Shown here: positions 21,132-29,984 of the stretch, one piece after another
Numbering within the stretch: the stretch's first letter is position 1
Layout: each line of letters begins with the position of its first letter
Assembly: GCA_002713365.1 (NCBI GenBank)
Contig: PASR01000008.1
Coordinates: 334,363-398,362, forward strand
Source: Rhodospirillaceae bacterium
GTDB lineage: Bacteria; Pseudomonadota; Alphaproteobacteria; UBA6615
Direction of reading: 5' to 3'
DNA: 64,000 nucleotides
Notes under the pieces: generated by a model
Database searches by the model: none
What the model was told of the DNA's origin: nothing
Seen by the model: only the letters and a program-made list of their open reading frames with translations
Program-made: the position numbers and the translations under genes

Positions 21132-21521
21132 TTATTTAGGCGTGATAGAAAACTTCACTATCAAAATATTATTTTTCTCTTTAGACACAATTTCTAGAAC
21201 TTCCCCGGCGCGTAACCAGCTATTAAGAGCACCACTAGTATTATATTTTTTCCACCCCAACCTAGGCAATGTAGTATTATAGAAAGAAACGACTGCATTT
21301 TTTGAAGAATTCCCTCGTGCTTTAGCTTCAACAATACGGCCCTCCAACTTATTAAAGCTTAAGCTCGCATCTACTTCTTCAACGAAACCAGGTGGCAAGG
21401 GTAGGTCCGCAACAAAAGATAAGTACTTTTGGCCCAAAGCCTGTAAGGGAATTACAAGAAAAGTCAGCAAAAAAAAACTAACTATAATCGTATATAATTT
21501 TTTATTCAAAAACCATAGCAT
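21132..21521 (-). CDS. Small exported protein of unknown function
   Basis: A 129 aa protein with an N-terminal hydrophobic segment (IIVSFFLLTFLVIPLQALG) that is a signal peptide or anchor. The mature part has FVADLPLPPGFVEE, GRIVEAKARG and FYNTTLPRLGW, a pattern I recognise as a conserved uncharacterised alphaproteobacterial family. No enzymatic motif is present. It lies between mutM (20 bp upstream) and the enoyl-CoA hydratase, probably in one transcript. Ends in a short beta-rich segment (VLEIVSKEKNNILIVKFSI). Confidence 0.65.
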   Translation of the reverse strand: MLWFLNKKLYTIIVSFFLLTFLVIPLQALGQKYLSFVADLPLPPGFVEEVDASLSFNKLEGRIVEAKARGNSSKNAVVSFYNTTLPRLGWKKYNTSGALNSWLRAGEVLEIVSKEKNNILIVKFSITPK

Positions 21522-21541
21522 ATATTAGGCTCACTTTAGGT

Positions 21542-22390
21542 TTAACGTTGCCATTGAGAACAAAAAAAAGTGGATCTTCCACTTTGCGAAATACGCTGTA
21601 TACAACCTTCTAATCTGTCAGTTATTTCACAGCGAGGACAATATTCTCGTTCCCGTCCATAAACAGCAAACTGATGCTGAAAATATCCTAACCCCCCATC
21701 GGCATGCCGAAAATCGCGCAAAGAGGATCCACCGGCAGAGATAGCTAACAACAATACATGTTTAATAGAAGCGGCTAATCTCTCTGCCCTAACCCCCTGA
21801 ATTGTATAAGCACCTCTTTTAGGCGATATATTAGAGTGATACAGCGCCTCACAAACATAGATATTTCCAAGCCCAGCAACAATTTTCTGATTAAGTAATG
21901 CTGATTTTATTGATGTTCGTCGCCCGTATAACTTAGCAGCTAATGCGGGCCCATTAAAGGAATTACCTAAAGGTTCCGGTCCAAGATCGCGTATAAATTT
22001 ATGATTATTAACCTCAGTAGTTGCCAGCAGGGCCATAAACCCAAAACGTCTAGGATCATTGAAGCGAACTTCACAACCACGCCGGGTTCGAAAAATAACA
22101 TGATCATGCTTTTGCCTGGGTGGCTTATCTGAACCCGGAGAAAACACTTGAAAGCGACCACTCATTCCTAGATGGACGAGCAATTCATGTCCATTACTCA
22201 GTCTAATCAAAAGATACTTGGCTCTCCTTGCTATATCCAAAACCTTGCAGCCTGCTAGACGCTCGTGCATATTATCTGGCAAAGGAAACCTAAGGGCAGA
22301 AGTATGTATTTCAACACCTCTTATTACATCCCCCTCTATGGCCTTAAGTAAACCTTTTCGGGTAGTTTCAACTTCGGGTAGTTCAGGCAT
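21542..22390 (-). CDS. mutM: Formamidopyrimidine-DNA glycosylase (MutM/Fpg), atypical zinc finger
   Basis: Base-excision repair glycosylase/AP lyase removing 8-oxoguanine, 282 aa. The catalytic N-terminus PELPEVETTRKGL (Pro1, Glu2) is intact, as are the lysine region around LRFPLPD, the H2TH segment with GLGNIYVCEALY and the loop RRGCEVRFNDPRRFG. The C-terminal zinc finger normally ends FxCPxCQ, but here it reads FFCSQWQR, so the last zinc ligand is Trp (TGG codon). The spacing before it is also enlarged (CPRC then EITDRLEGC). The finger may bind zinc differently using the extra Cys, or not at all. Confidence 0.95.
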   Translation of the reverse strand: MPELPEVETTRKGLLKAIEGDVIRGVEIHTSALRFPLPDNMHERLAGCKVLDIARRAKYLLIRLSNGHELLVHLGMSGRFQVFSPGSDKPPRQKHDHVIFRTRRGCEVRFNDPRRFGFMALLATTEVNNHKFIRDLGPEPLGNSFNGPALAAKLYGRRTSIKSALLNQKIVAGLGNIYVCEALYHSNISPKRGAYTIQGVRAERLAASIKHVLLLAISAGGSSLRDFRHADGGLGYFQHQFAVYGREREYCPRCEITDRLEGCIQRISQSGRSTFFCSQWQR

Positions 22391-22526
22391 ATTTATTCCG
22401 GGAAATAATCCAGGCGTTTATGTTAACTAATAATAGATATAGCCGATGAATGACTACGGCACAAACATTAGTACTATCGAAAAAAATAATCCAGCAGCGT
22501 AACATTTTCTAATATATATTTAATCT

Positions 22527-23303
22527 ATGACAGATCAAAAAAAGAAAAAAGAAAAACAAACAACACATTTCGGGTTCACTGAAATACCATTGGCAGAGAA
22601 AACACTAAAAGTAAGAACAGTTTTCGATTCTGTGTCCAGTAACTACGACCTCATGAATGACATGATGAGTTTTGGTGTGCACCGTCTATGGAAGTCATCC
22701 CTTATAGATCAGCTCAACCCCAAAGCCGGTATGGATATAATTGATGTAGCTGGTGGCACAGGGGATATAGCAAAGAAAATTATTAAAAGGTGTGATGATA
22801 AAGTTAGAGTTACAATCTGCGATATAAATGCCAATATGTTACAAACTTGCCGCAATAAATTCATAGATAGTGGACAAATATCAGGCCCTAATATTCCTAC
22901 ATTAGTGTGCGGAAATGCTGAAGACTTGCCCTTCGCAGATGCCTCAGTAGATGCTTATACGATAGCTTTTGGCCTTAGGAATATAACTGAGATAGACCTA
23001 GCTCTAAAAGAAGCCCATCGAGTGCTAAAGCCAGGGGGACATTTTTTATGTCTAGAGTTTAGCCAAGTTGCTTCACCTATAATATCTGAACTCTATGACA
23101 AATACTCCTTCCTTGTGCTTCCAAAACTAGGAGAGGTAATTGCAAATGACCGAGAATCATATGTCTACCTAGTAGAAAGCATTCGTAAATTTCCTAAACA
23201 GGAGGAGTTAGTATCTATGCTCCATAAGGCTAAGTTTAGTCGAATAAATTTTAGAAATTTATCCGGTGGAATCGTAGCAATCCACTCTGCTTGGCGAATT
23301 TAG
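22527..23303 (+). CDS. ubiE: Ubiquinone/menaquinone biosynthesis C-methyltransferase UbiE
   Basis: SAM-dependent C-methyltransferase, 258 aa. Markers are TVFDSVSSNYDLMNDMMSFG, SAM motif I DVAGGTGDIAKK, GNAEDLPFADASVDAYTIAFGLRN and the C-terminal GGIVAIHSAWRI. In alphaproteobacteria it acts in ubiquinone synthesis. It is divergent from mutM across 136 bp, in which an 11-bp sequence AAATAATCCAG occurs twice. The following ubiB starts 11 bp after its stop, so the two form an operon. Confidence 0.97.
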   Translation: MTDQKKKKEKQTTHFGFTEIPLAEKTLKVRTVFDSVSSNYDLMNDMMSFGVHRLWKSSLIDQLNPKAGMDIIDVAGGTGDIAKKIIKRCDDKVRVTICDINANMLQTCRNKFIDSGQISGPNIPTLVCGNAEDLPFADASVDAYTIAFGLRNITEIDLALKEAHRVLKPGGHFLCLEFSQVASPIISELYDKYSFLVLPKLGEVIANDRESYVYLVESIRKFPKQEELVSMLHKAKFSRINFRNLSGGIVAIHSAWRI

Positions 23304-23314
23304 GAACATTTAGC

Positions 23315-24892
23315 ATGCTTGGGTTCGTAAAAAATATAATTCGCCTAGTGAAGATTGCGCGCACATTAGCAAGTCACGACGCGTTATTCCCATTAGAGTG
23401 GGTATCTAGCACTTCAGGCCTAGTGCTAACCGCAAAAATATTATCGGGCTTTAGGGTTAAACGCAGTGTACGTTCTCAGCGCCCCGGTGTGAGACTGTCC
23501 ATTGCTCTACAAGAATTAGGTCCCAGCTTCATTAAATTTGGGCAAATGCTTAGTACGCGCCCAGACCTCATTGGAGAAGTAATTGCTAACGATTTGTCCA
23601 CTCTACAAGACAACCTACCTTCATTTTCCTCTCAAGAAGCCCGAAAAACCATAGAAACGGAGCTTAAAGCAAAAATAAATGAACTATTCGATGACTTTGA
23701 AGATAAACCCGTAGCCGCCGCTTCTATTGCTCAAGTCCATTTTGCTACCACCAAACTTACGTCATATGAAATTTCTATAGCCAAAAAAAATAACTTACCC
23801 CCCGCAGGTCGTAAAGTGGCAGTTAAAGTTTTACGACCTGGAATAGAAGAAGCATTCGCAAAGGACATAGATCTATTTCGATGGATAGCCAAATTGCTCG
23901 AGAAATACCAACCCCAACTGCGAAGACTTAAACCAATTGCTGTTATAGAAACATTTTCCGAATCCGTTCACTGGGAATTGGATCTGCGCCTAGAATCTTC
24001 AGCAGCATCCGAACTGGCTGAAAATTTTTCCAATGACCCCAAATACCTAGTACCCGATGTTGATTGGATTAGAACTAGTCAAAGGGTTTTAACAACCGAG
24101 AGAATAGACGGCATACCAATTCATAACTTTAGAGAATTGAGTGAAGCTGGTCATGACTTAGAAAGCATTGTTAAACGCGCCTCAGAAAATTTCTTTCTTC
24201 AAGTATTTCGCGATGGCTATTTTCATGCAGATATGCATCCTGGTAATGCCTTTATTTTGGATGACGGGACTTTGGCTGTTGTCGACTTCGGCATAATGGG
24301 CAGAATAGACAGAAATACGAGGTTTTATCTCGCTGATATGTTGCTGGGATTTGTCACAGGTGACTATAACCGAGTTGCCGAAGTGCATTTCCGCGCGGGC
24401 TACGTGCCAGCCAACGAAGACAAACAAGCGTTTAAACAAGCAGTTAGAGCGATTGGAGAGCCAATATTTGGCCAAAGCTCCTCAGATATCTCTGTAGCGC
24501 GCCTATTATCTCAGCTATTCCAAGTTACAAAAGAATTTAATATGGAAACACAGCCGCAACTACTTCTGCTACAAAAAACCATGCTATTAGCGGAAGGGGT
24601 TGGGCGGCAGCTAGCTCCAGATACAAATATGTGGCAACTAGCTCAACCTCTAATTGAAGAGTGGATGATAGAAAATAGAGGACCGGAAGCACGTTTTGCC
24701 GAAGTTATAACCAATATTTTTTGGGCGGCAGAAAGGTTACCCACTACAATAACAGAACTAGAAAAAAGACTTTACCAGGCCAATGATAGTTCTTCTAAAA
24801 AAAATAGAAGTAAAAATCAAAAAAGCAATGCACAATGGCCTATTTGGTTGGCTATAATTCTTCTCGCTATTTTATTTCTTACTAAATTTTAA
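23315..24892 (+). CDS. ubiB: Ubiquinone biosynthesis regulatory ATPase UbiB
   Basis: Atypical ADCK/ABC1-family protein-kinase-like ATPase, about 525 aa, needed for ubiquinone synthesis. It has the KxGQ motif (FIKFGQMLSTRPDL), the family alanine-rich loop AAASIAQVH, KVLRPG with the ATP-binding lysine, and the metal-binding DGYFHADMHPGN and VDFGIMG. A C-terminal transmembrane segment (WPIWLAIILLAILFL) anchors it. The ORF track starts at a TTG inside ubiE; the ATG at 23315 has AGGA nine bases upstream and is preferred. A 6-bp GCTCAA/TTGAGC hairpin at 24937-24958 follows without a clear T-tract. Confidence 0.96.
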   Translation: MLGFVKNIIRLVKIARTLASHDALFPLEWVSSTSGLVLTAKILSGFRVKRSVRSQRPGVRLSIALQELGPSFIKFGQMLSTRPDLIGEVIANDLSTLQDNLPSFSSQEARKTIETELKAKINELFDDFEDKPVAAASIAQVHFATTKLTSYEISIAKKNNLPPAGRKVAVKVLRPGIEEAFAKDIDLFRWIAKLLEKYQPQLRRLKPIAVIETFSESVHWELDLRLESSAASELAENFSNDPKYLVPDVDWIRTSQRVLTTERIDGIPIHNFRELSEAGHDLESIVKRASENFFLQVFRDGYFHADMHPGNAFILDDGTLAVVDFGIMGRIDRNTRFYLADMLLGFVTGDYNRVAEVHFRAGYVPANEDKQAFKQAVRAIGEPIFGQSSSDISVARLLSQLFQVTKEFNMETQPQLLLLQKTMLLAEGVGRQLAPDTNMWQLAQPLIEEWMIENRGPEARFAEVITNIFWAAERLPTTITELEKRLYQANDSSSKKNRSKNQKSNAQWPIWLAIILLAILFLTKF

Positions 24893-25032
24893 TTATTCGT
24901 ACCGTATTCTTCAAAAATACGTAAATTTCATAACTTGCTCAAACACCTCCGCTTGAGCTATGTAATTACATTATTCTTACGTAATATATTCAAAATTAGT
25001 TAACTAACTGGTTTTATTAGGTAATTATTATA

Positions 25033-26232
25033 ATGCTTCATGGAAAAAGTGTATTACTTATCATAAGCGGTGGCATCGCAGCCTATAAGAGTCTCGAATT
25101 AATCAGGCTTTTACGCAAAAATGGGCTGACAGTGAGGTGTATTTTAACTGATGGCGGTGCTAAATTTATTACCCCTCTATCAGTGGCCGCATTAACAGAA
25201 AACAAGGTATTTACTGACCTATTCTCCCTAACAGATGAAGCTGAAATGGGCCATATAAGCCTGTCTCGTGAGACAGATCTGTTACTAGTTGCGCCCGCTA
25301 GTGCTAACATCTTAGCGAAAATGGCACAGGGGTTAGCCAATGATCTAGCATCGACGGTTTTATTAGCTACCGATAAACCAGTAATGATTGCCCCTGCCAT
25401 GAATGTTAGAATGTGGCAGCACGAAGCCACACAGAATAATATCAGCATCCTTTCACAAAGAGGGGTTCTGATAGTTGGTCCCGATGAAGGAGATATGGCG
25501 TGCGGCGAATATGGTCCTGGTCGCTTGGCTGACACCGAAGAAATATTAAGAAATGTTAAAATTTATTTTGGAAAAAAATCACCTCTGGCAGATTGCACGG
25601 CGCTGGTTACTAGCGGTCCAACCCATGAACCTATTGACCCTGTAAGATACATAGCCAACCGTTCATCGGGACGACAAGGGCATGCTATTGCTGCGGCGCT
25701 AGCTAATAAAGGAGCTAAAACAACTCTAATCTCAGGACCTACAAGCCTTCCAGACCCAGCTGGCGTAAAAGTAATAAAAATTGAAACTGCTCAACAAATG
25801 CTAACTGCTTGCCAGAAAGCACTTCCAGCAGACGTTATGGTATGCGCTGCAGCTGTAGCTGATTTTCGTATGGCAACTAATTCTAATAAAAAAATAAAAA
25901 AATCGAATGGCAAAATTCCAGTTTTAGAAATTACAGAAAACCCAGACGTGCTAGCTACCATCAGTAAGACTAAAAAGACTCGACCAAAATTATTAATAGG
26001 CTTTGCTGCTGAAACTCACGATATTATTCCCAATGCACAACTTAAGCTTAAAGACAAAAAGTGTGATTGGCTTTTGGCAAATGACGTGTCTGAAGAATCA
26101 GGTACGTTTGGAGGTGATAATAACACAATACACTTAGTAACAGCCGATAGTGTAGAGAACTGGCCTCAAATGACTAAAAATGATGTTGCTAAACGTTTGG
26201 CTGAACGAATAGCTTCAGCTTTGATTAAATAG
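25033..26232 (+). CDS. coaBC: Bifunctional phosphopantothenoylcysteine decarboxylase / synthase
   Basis: Two consecutive steps of CoA biosynthesis, 399 aa. The N-terminal flavoprotein CoaC domain (about residues 1-185) has SGGIAAYKSLELIRLL, VAPASANILAKMA, PAMNVRMW and the active-site cysteine in GDMACGEYGPGRL. The C-terminal CoaB domain has TSGPTHEPIDPVRYIANRSSGRQG, AAAVADFR and the lysine-rich NKKIKKSNGK. In many alphaproteobacteria dut follows; here it does not. Located 140 bp after ubiB, a common neighbour. Confidence 0.97.
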   Translation: MLHGKSVLLIISGGIAAYKSLELIRLLRKNGLTVRCILTDGGAKFITPLSVAALTENKVFTDLFSLTDEAEMGHISLSRETDLLLVAPASANILAKMAQGLANDLASTVLLATDKPVMIAPAMNVRMWQHEATQNNISILSQRGVLIVGPDEGDMACGEYGPGRLADTEEILRNVKIYFGKKSPLADCTALVTSGPTHEPIDPVRYIANRSSGRQGHAIAAALANKGAKTTLISGPTSLPDPAGVKVIKIETAQQMLTACQKALPADVMVCAAAVADFRMATNSNKKIKKSNGKIPVLEITENPDVLATISKTKKTRPKLLIGFAAETHDIIPNAQLKLKDKKCDWLLANDVSEESGTFGGDNNTIHLVTADSVENWPQMTKNDVAKRLAERIASALIK

Positions 26233-26550
26233 CACGGTTTGTTCTGTAATCAGAAAAGCCTTCTAACATAGATAAAACCGGTGACAGTTCATCACCAACT
26301 AAAGTAGTTATCAATACCATTAAGAAAGCGTTTCTATTTAGATTATGTGTTAACTATATATATTCTATTACAACTTAAGCCCCATATAATCATATGCGAG
26401 AGGCAGGAAAGGGCAAAACAAATAGGCTGCGCGTTATAAAACAAGTATGTTACGCGACCTCGTTTGAAAAAATGATAAAAAAAATATTTGCATTTTCCTC
26501 TATGATATATCTATCAATTGTGACTTTTGAAGGGTTATTTAGGCAAAAAA
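26233..26550. other. 318-bp noncoding region between coaBC and the MoeB/ThiF gene
   Basis: AT-rich spacer. A small inverted repeat GGTGA-N7-TCACC lies near 26280-26297. A 61-codon ORF (26394-26579) overlaps the downstream start in another frame and shows no family features; I do not call it. The promoter of the next gene is presumably here, but I see no convincing -35/-10 pair. No tRNA is visible. Confidence 0.5.
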
Positions 26551-27336
26551 ATGGAACTCACAGAACAAGAATTTCATAGATATGCTCGACACTTAATTAT
26601 GAATGAAATTGGTGAAGAGGGACAAGAGAAATTATTAAAGTCTAAAATACTAGTAGTTGGAGCGGGAGGACTAGGCGCCCCCGCACTAATGTATCTTGCT
26701 GCAGCAGGAATAGGGGTTTTGGGAGTAATTGATGACGATGAGGTAGATATCACAAATTTACAACGCCAAATAATCCATATGACTCATCGGGTAGGTGATC
26801 AGAAAGTTATTAGCGCTAAAGATACAATAGCTGCAATTAATCCAGGTGTTCAGGTAATAACTTACAATTATCGTTTAAAAGCCGACAATGCTTTTGATTT
26901 AATCAAGGAGTATGACTTAATAATTGACGGGTCAGATAACTTTGAAACTAGATATCTAATAAATGATTTATGTTATTTCCATAAAAAACCCCTAGTCAGT
27001 GCAGCACTTCTCCGATTTGAGGGACATCTATATACTTTTAGACATAGTGATAGTGTTAGGACCGCTTGTTATCGCTGTGTTTTTGCCGAAGCTCCTCCTG
27101 ATGACTTAGTACCTAGATGTGAAGAAGCTGGTATATTAGGTGTAATTGCTGGCGTTATGGGCTCACTTCAAGCTACTGAAGCCATCAAAGAAATATTAGG
27201 TATAGGAGAAAGCCTAGCAGGACGTTTTCTGATATATGATGCCCTAGAAACCTCATTTCATACTATAAAATTACCCCATAACCCCAATTGCCCACTGTGC
27301 GGAGATAAGCCAAGTATCAATGATGTTGAAATTTAA
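26551..27336 (+). CDS. moeB: MoeB/ThiF-family sulfur-carrier adenylyltransferase
   Basis: E1-like enzyme of about 261 aa that adenylates the C-terminus of a small sulfur carrier (MoaD for molybdopterin or ThiS for thiamine). Visible are the nucleotide-binding GAGGLGAPALMYLAAAG, DDDEVDITNLQRQ, GSDNFETRYLIND and two zinc-binding CxxC pairs (CYRC and CPLCG). The stand-alone form without a rhodanese domain matches bacterial MoeB. MoaD or ThiS is not adjacent, so which pathway it serves is open. ATG at 26551 gives the family N-terminus MELTEQEFHRYARH; the track's TTG eight codons earlier is less likely. Confidence 0.9.
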   Translation: MELTEQEFHRYARHLIMNEIGEEGQEKLLKSKILVVGAGGLGAPALMYLAAAGIGVLGVIDDDEVDITNLQRQIIHMTHRVGDQKVISAKDTIAAINPGVQVITYNYRLKADNAFDLIKEYDLIIDGSDNFETRYLINDLCYFHKKPLVSAALLRFEGHLYTFRHSDSVRTACYRCVFAEAPPDDLVPRCEEAGILGVIAGVMGSLQATEAIKEILGIGESLAGRFLIYDALETSFHTIKLPHNPNCPLCGDKPSINDVEI

Positions 27337-27835
27337 AAAAGCGTTAAGTTACATTTTGATGTGCTCCATTATAGAGCTAACTTTAATAACATTATCAGCA
27401 AATGCTCAAGCTGCAGCTAATAGGCCTTTGCCGCGATTTGTCAGTCTTGGAGCTGATAAAATTCACTTACGAACAGGACCAGGGAAAAGGTATCCCATTG
27501 ATTGGGTATACAAAAGACCCAATTTACCAGCCAAGATTGTGGCTGAACACGATACATGGCGCAAGGTTATTATGAAGGATGGAACATCTGGTTGGATGTC
27601 TAGTAAACTACTATCTAATAAGCGCACAGTTATTGTTAAAAACTCAGAAGGGCGGATTTATCAAAAACCAAGAGAAAACTCGAAGGTTACTGCAGTTGTT
27701 AAATATGGAGTGATAGCTAGTTTAGATAAATGCACCCAAAGGTGGTGTAAAGTAAAATTGGAAAGCTATAAACTTACTGGTTGGATTCAACAAAATATGC
27801 TCTGGGGCATACTTCCTAATGAATTTCATGATTAA
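27320..27835 (+). CDS. Exported bacterial SH3-domain protein
   Basis: A 171 aa protein with a signal peptide (LSYILMCSIIELTLITLSANAQA, cleavage likely after AQA). The mature part holds two SH3-like units: RFVSLGADKIHLRTGPGKRYP...GTSGWMSSKLLS and a second with YGVIASLDKCTQRWCKVKL...TGWIQQNMLWG. Such proteins are periplasmic and often bind cell-wall material; the function is unknown. The start ATG overlaps the end of the moeB gene by 17 nt, so coupling is likely. It is convergent with the DUF3501 gene 9 bp downstream. Confidence 0.85.
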   Translation: MMLKFKKALSYILMCSIIELTLITLSANAQAAANRPLPRFVSLGADKIHLRTGPGKRYPIDWVYKRPNLPAKIVAEHDTWRKVIMKDGTSGWMSSKLLSNKRTVIVKNSEGRIYQKPRENSKVTAVVKYGVIASLDKCTQRWCKVKLESYKLTGWIQQNMLWGILPNEFHD

Positions 27836-27844
27836 ACCGGTTTT

Positions 27845-28435
27845 CTAATCAAAATCAGTGACTAATGCTTTTCGTACTGACTGAGACATAACCGCCATAT
27901 GGCTATAATTAGCGTGCTCAAACCCTATTATAACTTCTACCTCTTTAGAAGAAAATTTAGAAATCTGACTTTGACTAAATGGAAAGCGTAAAAATTGTAC
28001 GGCACTAGCTTTACCTTCAGCAGTAGTGCGATCTAGATCAGCTTCTGCTATTCCCCTGATTTTTTCATCAGCAAATTTCAAAAACCCAGTTTCCTCAACT
28101 CCGCCCAGACGGCCAAGAAAATTTCGACGCCTAACTTCATCATCAATTTCAAACATAACCGTCGCAATTAACTCATGTCCTTTTGGAATTAATGGGTTAT
28201 AGGCAGCTAATTCATCTGCTATTTGTTCCTCACCACCTCGCTCTATATATAACATTTCATGAACTTGATGCCACATGGTGTCATAGTTTTCGAAGTAAAA
28301 TGCTGCGACTGGGCCAACTTCCATTCTTCTGTTGCGTTTCATTGCTACAGCTTCACGGCGTCTATCTCGGCGTTCAATTGCATAGGTTTCCATAGACAAT
28401 ATATTTTCACGAGAAATTTCATGTCTATCCATCAT
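27845..28435 (-). CDS. DUF3501 family protein
   Basis: A 196 aa soluble protein without signal peptide. Family features are ISRENILSMETYAIERRDRRRE, KRNRRMEVGPVAAFYFENYDTMWHQVHEML and ADELAAYNPLIPKGHEL. DUF3501 has no known activity, but it is repeatedly found beside a CCG-domain Fe-S protein and rubrerythrin, as here. It starts five bases after the Fe-S protein's stop and is preceded by AAGG, so the two are co-translated. Several conserved acidic and histidine residues (FENYDTMWHQVHE) could bind metal; this is speculation. Confidence 0.85.
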   Translation of the reverse strand: MMDRHEISRENILSMETYAIERRDRRREAVAMKRNRRMEVGPVAAFYFENYDTMWHQVHEMLYIERGGEEQIADELAAYNPLIPKGHELIATVMFEIDDEVRRRNFLGRLGGVEETGFLKFADEKIRGIAEADLDRTTAEGKASAVQFLRFPFSQSQISKFSSKEVEVIIGFEHANYSHMAVMSQSVRKALVTDFD

Positions 28436-28440
28436 TGTTT

Positions 28441-29859
28441 CTAACCTTTATCATTTGCATTATTGTTAAATAAACCATAGGACATGGCGAACAACTCAAG
28501 AGGATGATAGGTACGTTTAGGCAATAGTTTTAAATCTTCTATATTCTCAGCGTTGCGCTTTTTTTGAAATTCTATGCCTTGTAATATATGATCAGCTGCT
28601 AAAGGACATTCAGACGAAATAAACGGCATTTCACCAGCCTGACGAACAACAGGTCTACCAACCTTAAGAGCCGTTTCAAAATTATTTTTATAAACGCCCC
28701 ATGTTCCTCCATGGCCGGAACAACGCTCAATAACCTTAATATTTCCGTCAGGAATTAGATTTAGCATCTCGGATGCTTTTTTACCCATATTTTGAGCTCG
28801 AGAATGACAAGCAAGATGAAGAGCTATTCCACCTGATAACGCCTGGAGGCCATCAGTAAGTCCTTCATTTCGGGAAATGTTAACTATATATTCAGTTATA
28901 TCAAATGTAGCTTTGCTAAGTCGAATAACGTCTTCATTACCGGCGAGAATGAGTGGCCACTCATATTTCAACATTAGTGAACAGCTTGGGGTTAAGGCAA
29001 TTATATCATACCCATCATCAATCCACTTGCGCATTTCTTTGGCTACCTTCATAGCATTATCGGCAACCTTTTCTATGTTTCCTTGTTCTAATTGTGGCAT
29101 TCCACAACAATTTGGATAAACTGCCTGAGTGATAACCCCATTGTGCGCAAGAACTTTTTGAGTTAATTCACCCATATTAGGATTATTAAAATTAACAAAA
29201 CAAGTCGAATAAAGCACTGCCTTACGCCCATAAGCAGGAGCAGATTTATTTACTATTGAACCAAATGATTTTGATCTAGAATTAAAAGTCTTATGGTAAA
29301 ACTTTGGTAAAATAGCTCGTCGATCAACCCCTGACAAAAACTCAATTAACGTCCGTATAAATTTATTATCTAATTGAAAAGTCCAATTTACCGCTAAAGA
29401 TAAATAAGACATAACTCTGCCATTTCTATCAGTTTTTGATATTTGGCGTTGAGTATATGGAATTTTTTTCTGAGCATTTTCTACGGCTCGATACCGTAAC
29501 ATTAGATGCGGAAAATCAAGGTCAAATTGATGGGGGGGAACGTAAGGGCATTTAGTCATAAAACACATATCACAAAGGGTGCATGCGTCAACAACTTGTT
29601 TAAAATCTTTACTATCGACAGTATCTAGCTCGCCTGATTCTGACTCATCAATCAAATCAAAAAGACGCGGAAAACTATCACATAGATTAAAACAACGGCG
29701 ACAACCATGACAAATATCAAAAACTCGTCTTAACTCAATATCTAGTTCATCTTCATCATAAAAACTAGGCTCTTGCCAGGGAATAGGATGACGAACTGGC
29801 GCCCCAAGCCCGCCCTCCCCTTGAGGGAGAGTCGTGTCGGTACTCTTACGATTATTCAA
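28441..29859 (-). CDS. Ferredoxin/CCG-domain Fe-S oxidoreductase (GlpC/HdrD-like)
   Basis: A 472 aa iron-sulfur protein. The N-terminal part has two four-cysteine cluster motifs, CHGCRRCFNLC and CTLCDMCFMTKCP. Two cysteine-rich CCG-type domains follow: the first has STCFVNFNNP, PNCCGMPQ and PSCSLMLK; the second has LACHSRAQ, ERCSGHGGTWG and SECPLAADH, where CCG has become CSG and the last CxxC has only one Cys. It resembles GlpC and heterodisulfide-reductase subunits, but no flavin dehydrogenase partner is adjacent. No ATG lies near the family start, so the TTG start (GTGAG nine bases upstream) is used. Operon with DUF3501; rubrerythrin is upstream. Confidence 0.87.
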   Translation of the reverse strand: MNNRKSTDTTLPQGEGGLGAPVRHPIPWQEPSFYDEDELDIELRRVFDICHGCRRCFNLCDSFPRLFDLIDESESGELDTVDSKDFKQVVDACTLCDMCFMTKCPYVPPHQFDLDFPHLMLRYRAVENAQKKIPYTQRQISKTDRNGRVMSYLSLAVNWTFQLDNKFIRTLIEFLSGVDRRAILPKFYHKTFNSRSKSFGSIVNKSAPAYGRKAVLYSTCFVNFNNPNMGELTQKVLAHNGVITQAVYPNCCGMPQLEQGNIEKVADNAMKVAKEMRKWIDDGYDIIALTPSCSLMLKYEWPLILAGNEDVIRLSKATFDITEYIVNISRNEGLTDGLQALSGGIALHLACHSRAQNMGKKASEMLNLIPDGNIKVIERCSGHGGTWGVYKNNFETALKVGRPVVRQAGEMPFISSECPLAADHILQGIEFQKKRNAENIEDLKLLPKRTYHPLELFAMSYGLFNNNANDKG

Positions 29860-29984
29860 CTAAAAATACTCACTATAATCACTTTCTATGAGTGACTAAG
29901 CATCTAAAGAAACAAGTAAAAATCCTTATACGTATTAAAAAAAGAAATATAGAGGTTCCCAAATATGCTATATTATAACCGAGG

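Noticed and set aside
22403-22494. 11-bp direct repeat AAATAATCCAG in the mutM/ubiE spacer
   Set aside because: Two copies 81 bp apart in AT-rich DNA with no matching regulator motif; too weak to call.
26394-26579. 61-codon ORF between coaBC and the MoeB/ThiF gene
   Set aside because: It overlaps the moeB start in another frame, has no recognisable family features and no convincing ribosome-binding site.
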